Shown here: positions 43,156 through 52,117 of the stretch, in pieces | How positions within the stretch are numbered: position 1 is the stretch's first letter | Layout of the letters: each line of letters starts with the position of its first letter | DNA from: Gilliamella sp. wkB108 | GTDB taxonomy: Bacteria > Pseudomonadota > Gammaproteobacteria > Enterobacterales > Orbaceae | Direction: 5' to 3' | DNA length: 64,000 nucleotides | Assembly (NCBI RefSeq): GCF_001690195.1 | Contig: NZ_LZGM01000070.1 | Span: forward strand, 1 to 64,000 | Notes under the pieces: model-generated | Seen by the model: the letters and a program-made list of their open reading frames with translations, nothing else | Told to the model about the DNA's origin: nothing | Database searches by the model: none | Made by a program: the position numbers and the translations under genes

Positions 43156-44499
43156 CTAGTCAAAATTCCGCATAAGTAAGGCATAATTTAGATCAATCTC
43201 AGGGGAAATTGGAATATACACAATATGCCCGTCACCTAATCCGGCGGGTACGGGTTGCCCTTTTTTGTTTTCCATTCGATCGATAATAAAAGTGATATTC
43301 CCTTTTGGTGTCATCATCTCTACACTATCACCCACAGAAAATTTATTTTTAACAATAATTTCTGCAAGCCCATTTAAGCGTTCACCACTAAATTCTCCGA
43401 CAAACTGCTGTCTGTCCGAAACAGAGTGACTATGCACATAATTTTGCATCTCTTCATGTTTATGACGACGTAAAAAACCTTCGGTATAACCACGATGTGC
43501 TAACGAATCAAGTTCAGCTAACAATTTAGAATCAAAAGGTTTACCTTCACTTGCCGCATCAATAGCTTGACGATAAACTTGAGCTGTTCTGGCACAATAA
43601 TAAAAAGATTTAGTACGACCTTCAATTTTAAGGGAATGTACCCCTATCTTCGTCAAATCACCAACTAATTCAACGGCTCTTAAATCTTTCGAATTCATAA
43701 TATAAGTACCATGCTCATCTTCAAAAGCTTGCATATACTCGCCTGGTCGTCCGGATTCTTCAAGCATAAATAGTTTATTGGTAGTTTGACCTATACCCAG
43801 TGTTGGTTCAACTTGTTGCACTGGAATAGGCTCACATTTATGAACAATTTGCCCGATCTCGTCTTCTTTACCTTCCGCTACTTTATATTCCCAACGGCAA
43901 GCATTAGTACAAGTACCTTGATTCGAATCGCGTTTATTAATATAACCAGAAAGTAAACAGCGTCCAGAATAAGCCATACAAAGCGCACCATGAATAAATA
44001 CTTCCAATTCCATTTCCGGGACTTTTTCACGAATTTCAGCAATTTCATCCAGCGACAATTCACGGGATAATACTACACGAGTTAAACCAATTTTATGCCA
44101 AAATTTAACTGTAGCCCAGTTAACCGCATTTGATTGTACTGATAAATGAATCTCCATTTCGGGAAAATGTTCACGGACAAGCATAATCAAACCGGGATCG
44201 GACATAATAAATGCATCAGGTTTCATATTAACGATTGGTGCTAAATCACGAATAAAGGTTTTTAATTTAGAGTTATGTGGTGCAATATTCACAACAACAT
44301 AGAACTTTTTACCTTGTGCATGCGCTTCATTAATACCGATAGCTAAGTTTTCATGATTAAATTCATTATTACGAACACGTAAGCTATAACGTGGTTGACC
44401 GGCGTAAACAGCATCTGCACCATAAGCAAAAGCGTAACGCATATTTTTGAGAGAACCAGCAGGGGAAAGCAACTCTGGTTTTGCATATAAATGTGTCAT
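43156..44499 (-). CDS. trhP: tRNA 5-hydroxyuridine synthesis protein TrhP (YegQ, U32 family)
   Basis: 447 residues, U32 peptidase-like (E. coli YegQ 453). Shows the family signature (EVFIHGALCMAYSGRCLLSG) and the cysteines of the Fe-S site (GTCTNACRWEY). With prephenate as substrate it hydroxylates wobble U34 of several tRNAs. Monocistronic as far as seen. Confidence 0.94.
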   Translation of the reverse strand: MTHLYAKPELLSPAGSLKNMRYAFAYGADAVYAGQPRYSLRVRNNEFNHENLAIGINEAHAQGKKFYVVVNIAPHNSKLKTFIRDLAPIVNMKPDAFIMSDPGLIMLVREHFPEMEIHLSVQSNAVNWATVKFWHKIGLTRVVLSRELSLDEIAEIREKVPEMELEVFIHGALCMAYSGRCLLSGYINKRDSNQGTCTNACRWEYKVAEGKEDEIGQIVHKCEPIPVQQVEPTLGIGQTTNKLFMLEESGRPGEYMQAFEDEHGTYIMNSKDLRAVELVGDLTKIGVHSLKIEGRTKSFYYCARTAQVYRQAIDAASEGKPFDSKLLAELDSLAHRGYTEGFLRRHKHEEMQNYVHSHSVSDRQQFVGEFSGERLNGLAEIIVKNKFSVGDSVEMMTPKGNITFIIDRMENKKGQPVPAGLGDGHIVYIPISPEIDLNYALLMRNFD

Positions 44500-44680
44500 T
44501 AAAAAAATGCCTCTGATTTCAAGTCAGTATTACATCTCTGTAATAGGTTAAGCAAAATAAGACTGGGCATTTTACGCTTTAGCCTATCTATTGGCAAATT
44601 TATTATGCTTTAAGTAAGTAGTTTAAATCGACGTGGTATTATAATTAAACAATTACCTTAAAACAGTGCATTAATATTAA

Positions 44681-44884
44681 TCAATAACTCTTTAAATCTT
44701 CATTGTTAATTAATGGCAAATACTCTTCCCACCTATATTCTCGAATTGGCATTGGATTAGCGTCTTTAAAATATAAAACTAGTGCTGGCTTAATACCATT
44801 CCAGTTATCCACAAACTCATATCTAACAAGTAAACCGTCTTTAATTAGTTTTTTCGCTTTAGCATGATAATTGAAGTAGCTCAT
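44681..44884 (-). CDS. Small conserved protein, unknown function
   Basis: 67 residues (MSYFNYHAKAKKLIKDG, then PALVLYFKDANPMPIREYRWEEY). The sequence has the look of a small conserved family with a terminal MPIR..RWEEY motif, but no function is known to me. Cytosolic; no signal peptide. Monocistronic. Confidence 0.75.
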   Translation of the reverse strand: MSYFNYHAKAKKLIKDGLLVRYEFVDNWNGIKPALVLYFKDANPMPIREYRWEEYLPLINNEDLKSY

Positions 44885-45021
44885 AATAAATTTTGATTAA
44901 CATTGAGTTAAATGTTTGGTGGGCTATATGAAATCTTTAGACCGAATGATAACTTGTACCATGTTTCACATTAGTAATCAAGTTATCACTCAATTAATTA
45001 TATTATTATAAATTATTTGCA

Positions 45022-45813
45022 CTAATCATTACTTAGCATATGTACAGAACCATCTCCCCATGTTCCTATATAATAAGCATTATTATGAAATGCTAACGCC
45101 ACCGCGCTAGATAATGATGAAGCGATAGTTTGAACGTTACCCGTTTTTATATCTACTTTGCGTACCATATCTGCCCCGTTATCTATCACGGCAACAGTAT
45201 CAGGTGAAAGAGTTACAATTCCCACTCCTGGTCGAACAAAGTTTTTACCTATTTCTACTTGTTCTCCATTAGCTCTAATCAATGTTAAACGTCCACTATA
45301 TTGTGATACAACTAAACTATTATCAGGAAGTTGTGTTACACCTACAGGTGTTGTTAATCCTTTAGCTATGATTTTTTTACTACCATTAGCTAAATCAAGG
45401 CTAACAATCTCTCCAGTTGAACGGTTAGTGATCAATAATTGTTTGTCATTAGAAAAAGCGATACCTGTTGGTGTATGGTAACCTTCTGAAATTTTTTCTG
45501 CTTTACCATTAGGATCTATTTTCAAAATATAATCATCTCCATATGAAGAAACATAAATGTTATCCTGACTATCCAGCACAATCCCTGCTGGTGATGAAAT
45601 ATTTGAATAAACAATTTCCCGCTGATTATTTGCATTGATTTTGACAACGGAATTACCTGACCAATTGGTTACATACATTGCACCTTTACTATCAAAGGCG
45701 ATTCCCGTTGGCGCACTAAATGTTGAACTAATAGTTTTTAACTCTGCCATACAAACCCTTCCAAATAAAACGAAAAAAAACAACGTAATAATATATAAAC
45801 AATTTTTTTTCAT
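45022..45813 (-). CDS. Secreted NHL/Vgb-like beta-propeller protein
   Basis: 263 residues: Sec signal peptide (cleavage after VCMA, about residue 22), then six ~40-residue blades with the recurring pattern P-x-G-I-x-F/L-D..., e.g. APTGIAFDSKGAMYVTNWSG and SPAGIVLDSQDNIYVSSYGD. Such periplasmic propellers include SMP-30-like lactonases and Vgb streptogramin lyases; catalytic residues are not clear, so a binding role is equally likely. ATG 45813 is chosen because a GGAG/AAAGG ribosome site precedes it and the signal peptide starts there. Confidence 0.85.
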   Translation of the reverse strand: MKKNCLYIITLFFFVLFGRVCMAELKTISSTFSAPTGIAFDSKGAMYVTNWSGNSVVKINANNQREIVYSNISSPAGIVLDSQDNIYVSSYGDDYILKIDPNGKAEKISEGYHTPTGIAFSNDKQLLITNRSTGEIVSLDLANGSKKIIAKGLTTPVGVTQLPDNSLVVSQYSGRLTLIRANGEQVEIGKNFVRPGVGIVTLSPDTVAVIDNGADMVRKVDIKTGNVQTIASSLSSAVALAFHNNAYYIGTWGDGSVHMLSND

Positions 45814-46250
45814 AATACCTTTTCTCCAATAACAGTTTATAAATCTCAATAACCGCCTAAACCTAGATTAAATGAGTGGGATATCAATCATATGGTTATA
45901 TTTAGCGTCCATTACACAAAAACGATTCTCTTGGTTTCGTTATTGGTAACACTAAACTTAAAAAGCAATATATGAAAATATTTATTTTGTGATATGAAAT
46001 AAATATCAAAGAAAAACAGATAAGCAGGAAAAGCAATTGAATAGGTTTTAAAGTTGAATCGGATTATCTTTTTATTTATTAAGCAACAAAATCAGATGAT
46101 CTTAAAACATTACTGGATTTAGATTATTAGTAAATCAAATAATCATTAATTAACAATCAATTATGCTGAAGTCAGCACCTTTAGCATAATCTGATTAAGG
46201 GTAATAACAAAATTCGTATAATTTAATTCAAGCCATATAGTTATTATTTT
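45814..46250. other. Non-coding gap between propeller and LysR genes
   Basis: About 440 bp, AT-rich. No ORF and no clear structure beyond the propeller gene's promoter region. Confidence 0.5.
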
Positions 46251-47168
46251 TCAAAATGTTAAATGCTTTTCCTTAAAATAGTTAATTATCGCTTCGGTCA
46301 ACGGTGTTTTTTGCAAATCCGTTCGCCAAATAAGAAAAATATCGATTTTAAGCTTGTCATCTTGTCTACTAATTAATGGTTTATAAATCACACCCTCTAC
46401 TTTTGCTTGTACCATAGATTGCGGTAAAAGCATCATCGCTTTCCCTAGTGATACTTCCAGTAACATAGATAAAGTATCAGGTAATTCTGCACGACGAATA
46501 ACAGGTTGATGAAGTGTTTTAAATACCTGTTCACATTGCCCATAAAAAGAGGGATTCAAATGAGGTTTAAACCAAAAAAGAGGTAAATCCAACACATCAT
46601 TAAGATCAACGCGCTCTTGTTCACTACAGCGGTGCATAGCAGGTAACACTAAAATCATCGGCTCTTGATAAATCAACAAAGAATTTTCATTAGCATTTCT
46701 TGATTGGTAATCAGACACAAAGGCAAAATCAATGTGTTTTTTCTCTAATTCAATTTGCAACTCTTTTGATGTGTAATTATGCTTATAGATCTCAATGACA
46801 TCGGCAAAATCAGAAAAGAATTGTTTAAAATAATCAATAAAATCAAAACTTAAAGTCTTAGTTGTTCCTAACGATATCTTGTTTACATTATCAAACTTAA
46901 TTGACTCAGTAATTGAACTAAGCTCTTGCAATAACTGTATAGCTTTAGATTTAAACATCTCCCCTTCTTTAGTCAAAACCACATGGTGAGAGTTTCTTAA
47001 AAATAAACTCACCTCGAGCTTTTCTTCTAACTCTTTTATTTGAATTGAAAGCGGGGGCTGGCTAATATTCAACTTACTCGCCGCCCCCCTAAAACTATGC
47101 TCTTCACAAACAGCAATAAAATATTGTAACTGTTTAATGGTAGGTAACTTTTTACTAAAAATATCCAT
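46251..47168 (-). CDS. LysR-family transcriptional regulator
   Basis: 305 residues. N-terminal winged HTH (TIKQLQYFIAVCEEHSFRGAA, SQPPLSIQIKELEEKL) and a C-terminal periplasmic-binding-like effector domain. Most similar in style to BenM/CatM/YnfL-type LysR proteins. No divergent target gene is next to it: the nearest downstream gene is the beta-propeller and the upstream one a membrane protein in the same direction. Target unknown. Confidence 0.9.
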   Translation of the reverse strand: MDIFSKKLPTIKQLQYFIAVCEEHSFRGAASKLNISQPPLSIQIKELEEKLEVSLFLRNSHHVVLTKEGEMFKSKAIQLLQELSSITESIKFDNVNKISLGTTKTLSFDFIDYFKQFFSDFADVIEIYKHNYTSKELQIELEKKHIDFAFVSDYQSRNANENSLLIYQEPMILVLPAMHRCSEQERVDLNDVLDLPLFWFKPHLNPSFYGQCEQVFKTLHQPVIRRAELPDTLSMLLEVSLGKAMMLLPQSMVQAKVEGVIYKPLISRQDDKLKIDIFLIWRTDLQKTPLTEAIINYFKEKHLTF

Positions 47169-47197
47169 AAAATCTCTAAATCATCTTTTACATAATT

Positions 47198-47668
47198 TTA
47201 CAGCAGTGCGTCTAATGCAATTAATTTCTGATTAAGGATAAAACCGCAAACCATTATAAAATATAGATAAAATATACCAAATAGTAAAATTGCAATGATT
47301 AAATGACACCACTCTTTCTGCTTGGATAGTTGTCTCATTTCGTTAATAGATTTAATTATCAAAAGAAAAACTGGGATAAAACCAGTAATAATTGTAATAG
47401 TTAAATAAACCATACTCCAATTATATTGTATATTATGTTTGACCAATAAATAACTTACAGCAACTATAGCACCCACCAAAAATATGATAGATACGTTCAA
47501 ATCTCTTGCATATCCGAGCAAAATAGAGATGAAATCCATTTGTTGCTTTTTCGGTTTATCGCTTGAATTTTTATTTTTTAATTCCTCTAAAGCAACAATT
47601 TCCAACTGAAGTTTACCTAGTTGCCCTTTTTTGTCTTCTAGTAAAATATCTATATTACTCTCGTTCAT
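47198..47668 (-). CDS. Membrane protein, unknown function
   Basis: 156 residues: N-terminal coiled coil (about 8-42), then three hydrophobic segments (about 58-75, 86-106, 122-146). No family recognised. It lies 29 bp upstream of the LysR gene in the same direction and may share its transcript. Confidence 0.7.
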   Translation of the reverse strand: MNESNIDILLEDKKGQLGKLQLEIVALEELKNKNSSDKPKKQQMDFISILLGYARDLNVSIIFLVGAIVAVSYLLVKHNIQYNWSMVYLTITIITGFIPVFLLIIKSINEMRQLSKQKEWCHLIIAILLFGIFYLYFIMVCGFILNQKLIALDALL

Positions 47669-48315
47669 TATAAATTACCCTTTCAATGTTATAAGATTGG
47701 ATTTAACCTAGGTCAAAAAAGCATAAATGCAGGCTCTATAATATAAGCAAAACTCACTATAAAAAACCGTATGTTCAAAAAATATAGCATAGAACATAAG
47801 AAATGAACTGTCGATTACACTATTCTCAATATATCTTTTATATCAATGAACTAGCAAACTTTCTTGCCTTTAGTCATGCAATCCTTGCTAAATGAGTAAG
47901 ACAACATATCGCCCCAATAAAACCTGTCGTCAAGGGTGAAGTACTAAGCAATAAAGGATTATCACCCTAAAAAGAGTAAAAGAACAAAAGTGACGAAAGA
48001 AATAAAGTTATTTTGTATCAAAACCAACTGAAAGTTAACTTCATAACAATTGTTCTACATAACAAAATAGAATGTTAATTTCAGCATGAAATTATAATTT
48101 AAGCGTTTAACATGGCATAGCACCCTATTTATTAAATAAAGTGTTCCTGATAAATCTTATAAATTATTGGTTACCGATATCACATATATCAAACCGGTTA
48201 TAATTAATTTTATGTATATGTTATAATTGATTAGGCATTAATGAAAAGCTTGATATCAATCATTTATTGTTGTTTTTAAATTTTTCTAACTACTTTTTTA
48301 ATTATAGGGGATTTT
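47669..48315. other. Non-coding gap with an IS3-type remnant
   Basis: 647 bp without an intact gene. Near 48140..48196 the + frame reads KLLVTDITYIK, the hallmark DDE-segment of IS3-family transposases, with stops close on both sides. The rest is AT-rich and unassignable. Confidence 0.5.
48140..48196 (+). pseudogene. Fragment of an IS3-family transposase
   Basis: Encodes VTDITYIK in an otherwise closed frame. (W)VTDITYI is the strongly conserved first-Asp motif of IS3-family OrfB. Only this short piece survives, so it is a relic at best. Confidence 0.4.
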
Positions 48316-48828
48316 ATGGAAGCAAATATAATCGTATCACTTCTTGGTATTGTCATTTCTGCTATTGTTGCATATTACACATCTACCAATGTTTTTGCAC
48401 GAAAGTATCATGAAGGAAAAATCCGTATTTTCGATCTAACTCACAGATATTTTTATGTAATGTATAATAGTTTTGATCATGAATCAAGAAAATTGAAAAA
48501 AGACAAAGAGTCTACTGATATTTATATATTTGGGATCCAAAGTATATATGATGATTTACAATCATTGATGGAAAATCCATTTATGCATACTATTATAAAA
48601 AAGAATCTCTATTTATCATCTCTTCCGTATAGGTTGGGATGTACTTTAGTTAGTTCAAAAGAGCAACAAGAACCTTGTATTACTAAAGAATTAATTGATT
48701 TATTTATTAAGTTATTTACTATGACTAGCGATCTTTATAAAGAAGATGAATGGAAAACAAATGAAGAATTGAAAGATTTGAAGCACAACGTAAATGAGTT
48801 TAAAAAATTTATAAACTACACTAATTAG
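48316..48828 (+). CDS. Single-pass membrane protein, unknown function
   Basis: 170 residues: one N-terminal membrane helix (about 5-24, IIVSLLGIVISAIVAYY) followed by a charged, helical cytosolic domain. The layout (N-in short, helix, long helical body) is common in small uncharacterised proteins. A GGGG-containing ribosome site (TAGGGGA) precedes ATG 48316. Isolated between two gene-poor stretches, so it may be mobile cargo. Confidence 0.7.
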   Translation: MEANIIVSLLGIVISAIVAYYTSTNVFARKYHEGKIRIFDLTHRYFYVMYNSFDHESRKLKKDKESTDIYIFGIQSIYDDLQSLMENPFMHTIIKKNLYLSSLPYRLGCTLVSSKEQQEPCITKELIDLFIKLFTMTSDLYKEDEWKTNEELKDLKHNVNEFKKFINYTN

Positions 48829-49826
48829 TACCACTTTTATAAGGTCATTGTCATGTTAAACGAACATTAAGTAAAGTAACAACAATGACCCTAAATCTCT
48901 CTCGAAAAGAAAACCGTAATTTTACTAACATTTTTAAAATACAGAAGATAATGCAAGATTAATACAGTAAAAAATATGCAGATATCGTTATCAAATAACG
49001 ATTTAATTAAATCAATATTAAATAAACGGATAAGCAATATCAAATCACTAGCTTTACTGCACAAGGTAATCGATGCTAAAGAACATAAGCTTACAACACT
49101 ACTTAAAAAGAATAATCGCTTGTTAATGAAGGGGATATCCTAAAGCAAACTATATTGATAATAAATATCAAAATAAATTATGTTGCATTTTATCGGTATT
49201 TAAAGATAACAAAAAATCGTTTCTATTATCAACGGTAATTAACGTTAATAACAACAGATACAAAGTACCTACGTAAGTGAAACTAGTTAAAATTAAAAGT
49301 TATTACTTTGATTATAATAATTAAATCGCAACTTAATAGGATAACTATTTTTTGGACTAAATTGAATGACGACAAAAAACTATTAAAACTGATTGATAAC
49401 ATTCTAAAAAATATAATCACTTTGCTAAAAGAAAAATAAAGAAAAGAAAAGATATGCATTACAACACAATGGTACCATCACAAATATCGCACTAATGAAT
49501 TTTACAAATTTATTTATACCAACAAAGAAAAAAGTAAACCAATAACAATTACGATTAAATAAAGCCACCAGAAAGCGATTAACGAAAAGTATGAAAAACG
49601 ATTCTATTGTAGTGCCATAAATAGCCTGATTTATTAAAAATACTGCTTGCCAAACATACTAATTAGGAAAAATGAGTAAAGCAAATTTTAACTTACTGTG
49701 CTAGTTGTTTAATAAGCGATTAACTATTATTTAAAGTGTATTAGTTCAGAATTAATCTAACAGATACTAATTACTTTAAATATTTTTTTAAATGGGCGTC
49801 TTTTGTGTATTGATTATATGTTTTAA
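48829..49826. other. Non-coding, possibly decayed region before tRNA-Cys
   Basis: About 1 kb, very AT-rich. Only short open stretches are present (for example 55 codons at 48976..49143 without a ribosome site). It looks like decayed DNA, but no parent gene can be named. Confidence 0.5.
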
Positions 49827-49900
49827 TGGAGGCGCGTCCCGGAGTCGAACCGAGGTAGACGGATTTGCAATCCGCAGCATGGCCACTCTGCCAACGCGCC
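49827..49900 (-). tRNA. cysT: tRNA-Cys (GCA)
   Basis: 74 bases with acceptor stem GGCGCGT/ACGCGCC, anticodon loop ATTGCAAAT (anticodon GCA), T-loop TTCGACT and encoded CCA end. Very similar to E. coli cysT. Solitary here, without the glyW-leuZ neighbours of E. coli. Confidence 0.96.
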
Positions 49901-49984
49901 GTTGAGGTCTATCTGAATAGGTGGCAAATAGTAGCATTGGCTTGTTTAGCCGTCAAGATTAAATAGATTATAATTACAGCAGTC

Positions 49985-50400
49985 ACATGCTTTTACTTGA
50001 AAAAAATAACAATTTGCTTAATTTGTAAAGATGTTTCAGGTTAGCTATATGTTTTAGTATAAAACTAAGCCTGAATTCAACATCTAAAAGTGAATCTAGT
50101 TAGTATTACATTGATTTTCATGATTTAACTGATAAGCCCTCATTATTTCATCCACAAGTTTTTATTTGGAAAAGTATCAATTTGTTTAATCTGTAAAGAT
50201 ATTTCAGGTTAGCTATACGTTTTAGTATATAAACTAAGCTGAATTCAACATCTAAAAGTGAATCGAGTTACCATTACATTGATTTTCATGATTTAACTGA
50301 TAAGCCCTCATTATTTCATCCACACGTTTTTATTTGGAAAAGTATCAATTTGCTTAATTTGTAAAGATGTTTCAGGTTAGCCATACGTTTTAGTATAAAT
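49985..50400 (+). repeat. 168-bp tandem repeats carrying the dispersed element
   Basis: About 2.5 units with a 168-bp period: the core AAAGATGTTTCAGGTTAGC-type element recurs at 50027, 50195 and 50363, and the intervening sequences (e.g. TTGATTTTCATGATTTAACT) are nearly identical. Single cores of the same element occur at 7810, 8926 (inverted) and 30834. The core also contains GTTTTA/TAAAAC as a small hairpin. No ORF lies inside. Nature unknown. Confidence 0.85.
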
Positions 50401-50597
50401 TTGTAGATCCCACAGTAAATTTCAATTTGAATCACGCCGACTTAGTGTGACTATAATACTATGTTCTATAAATGTCAGTTAACATAATACAAATTAATTA
50501 TCTCTAACTTTATCCCAAATACTTATTTAATTACGCACGTTAAATCACACAATGGGTAAACTTAAATTTATCTTTTATTAACGTAATTATTTTTTTG

Positions 50598-50637
50598 AAC
50601 GCAATATATTTTGCGTTTATGTGCAAATAATTGCACA
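50598..50637 (+). promoter_or_regulatory. Upstream activator palindromes for AtoC
   Basis: Two adjacent inverted repeats, AACGCAA-N6-TTGCGTT (50598..50617) and TGTGCAA-N4-TTGCACA (50620..50637), lie about 110-150 bp upstream of the expected ato start. E. coli AtoC binds a pair of similar palindromes at an equivalent distance. AtoC is encoded downstream in this window. Confidence 0.78.
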
Positions 50638-50721
50638 TCCCTCACTGTTTTACGCTGATATCACCTTAAATTAATAATTATAAATCAATTAATTATCAAT
50701 TCAACTCTATCTTATGCAACT

Positions 50722-50737
50722 TGGTACACCAATTGCA
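50722..50737 (+). promoter_or_regulatory. Sigma-54 promoter of atoDAEB
   Basis: TGGTACACCAATTGCA matches the -24/-12 consensus TGGCACG-N4-TTGCA with correct spacing and two substitutions. It lies 48 bp before the atoD start. AtoC is a sigma-54 activator, so promoter and regulator fit. Confidence 0.85.
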
Positions 50738-50785
50738 ACATTGTCATTAGCAATTTAATTATTTGCAGTTACCAAGGGGAAACAT

Positions 50786-51442
50786 ATGAAGAAAAAATTA
50801 ATCAGTTCAGACAAGGTCAACAATTATTTAAAAGATGGTATGTCGATTATGTTTGGCGGGTTTATGGGATGCGGTACACCGGAAAAACTTGTCAAACTAA
50901 TTCTAGATTCAGGTATCAAAGATTTAACCATTATTGGTAACGATACTGCTTTTGTCGATACAGGTGTTGGGCCTTTAATCACTAATAATCGAGTAAAGAA
51001 ATTAATTGCTTCACATATCGGGACGAATCCTGAAACAGGTAAAAAAATGATTGCCGGAGAGATCGAAGTTGAACTTGTACCACAAGGTACTTTAGCTGAA
51101 AGAATCCGCTGTGGCGGAGCCGGTTTAGGGGGAGTTTTAACGCCAACAGGTGTTGGCACAATTGTAGAAGAAGGCAAAGAGGTACTGACTATCAATGGTG
51201 TTAAATATTTATTAGAACTACCTATTTATGCTGACCTCGCTGTCGTTCAGGCTTTTAAAGCAGATTATAGCGGTAATCTTGTCTATCAATATGCAGCACG
51301 AAATTTTAACCCACTAATTGCAACAGCGGCGAAAACGGTTATTGCGCAGGTCGATCACCTTGTTGAAATTGGGCAGATCGATGCTGATGCAGTGATGACA
51401 CCGGCGGCGTTAGTCGATTTTATTGTAAGTTCTAAAGAATAA
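50786..51442 (+). CDS. atoD: Acetoacetate/acetate CoA-transferase alpha subunit AtoD
   Basis: 218 residues (E. coli 220). CoA-transferase family I alpha: [27 protein letters not shown] and [17 protein letters not shown]. With AtoA it moves CoA from acetyl-CoA to acetoacetate or short fatty acids. Start ATG 50786 with an AGGGGA ribosome site. First gene of atoDAEB. Confidence 0.96.
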   Translation: MKKKLISSDKVNNYLKDGMSIMFGGFMGCGTPEKLVKLILDSGIKDLTIIGNDTAFVDTGVGPLITNNRVKKLIASHIGTNPETGKKMIAGEIEVELVPQGTLAERIRCGGAGLGGVLTPTGVGTIVEEGKEVLTINGVKYLLELPIYADLAVVQAFKADYSGNLVYQYAARNFNPLIATAAKTVIAQVDHLVEIGQIDADAVMTPAALVDFIVSSKE

Positions 51443-51454
51443 AGGAGAAGGGTA

Positions 51455-52114
51455 ATGGATAAAAAAGAGTTAATTGCACGTCGTGTTGCACAAGAGTTAC
51501 ATGATGGAGACGTCGTTAATTTAGGCATTGGTTTACCAACTCAAGTCGTCAATTATTTACCAAAAGGGATCAATATTACCCTTCAATCTGAAAATGGCTT
51601 TTTAGGTTTAGGACCTAAAACCGTAGATGAACCGAATATTGTCAATGCCGGTGGGCAACCTTGTGGAATTATTGCGGGTGCATCAATGTTTGATAGTGCT
51701 TTTTCTTTTGTTCTTATTCGTGGCGGTCACGTCGATGCTTGCGTACTGGGTGGTTTAGAAGTGGATCAAGAGGCTAATTTAGCAAATTGGATGGTGCCGG
51801 GGAAAATGGTTCCGGGAATGGGTGGAGCAATGGATCTTGTTACAGGTGCAAAAAAAGTCATTATTGCAATGGAACATTGTACTAAAAACGGTGAGGCAAA
51901 AATATTACGTCAATGCACTCTACCCTTAACAGCAAAAGGGAAAGTTAGCATGATTGTCACTGAGCTTGCTGTTTTTGAGTTTAGAAATGAACAACTCTAT
52001 TTAATCGAAACCGCAAAAGGCATTGATGTAGAGACAATCAGAAGCAAAACCGCGGCAGAATTTATTGTTGCTGATGATCTAAAGTTCATGCCAATTGATA
52101 GCGAGGAGCAATAA
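51455..52114 (+). CDS. atoA: Acetoacetate/acetate CoA-transferase beta subunit AtoA
   Basis: 219 residues (E. coli 216). Catalytic Glu in LQSENGFLGLGP, plus NLGIGLPTQVVNYLP and GGHVDACVLGG. Partner of AtoD; 12-bp gap with an AGGAGA ribosome site. Cytosolic. Confidence 0.96.
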   Translation: MDKKELIARRVAQELHDGDVVNLGIGLPTQVVNYLPKGINITLQSENGFLGLGPKTVDEPNIVNAGGQPCGIIAGASMFDSAFSFVLIRGGHVDACVLGGLEVDQEANLANWMVPGKMVPGMGGAMDLVTGAKKVIIAMEHCTKNGEAKILRQCTLPLTAKGKVSMIVTELAVFEFRNEQLYLIETAKGIDVETIRSKTAAEFIVADDLKFMPIDSEEQ

Positions 52115-52117
52115 TCC

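Noticed and set aside
48976-49143. 55-codon ORF (starts MQISLSNNDLIK)
   Set aside because: No ribosome site, no neighbours, composition like the surrounding AT-rich DNA.
49985-50400. Possible CRISPR array
   Set aside because: The period is 168 bp and the intervals between cores are nearly identical to each other, so there are no unique spacers, and no cas genes are present.
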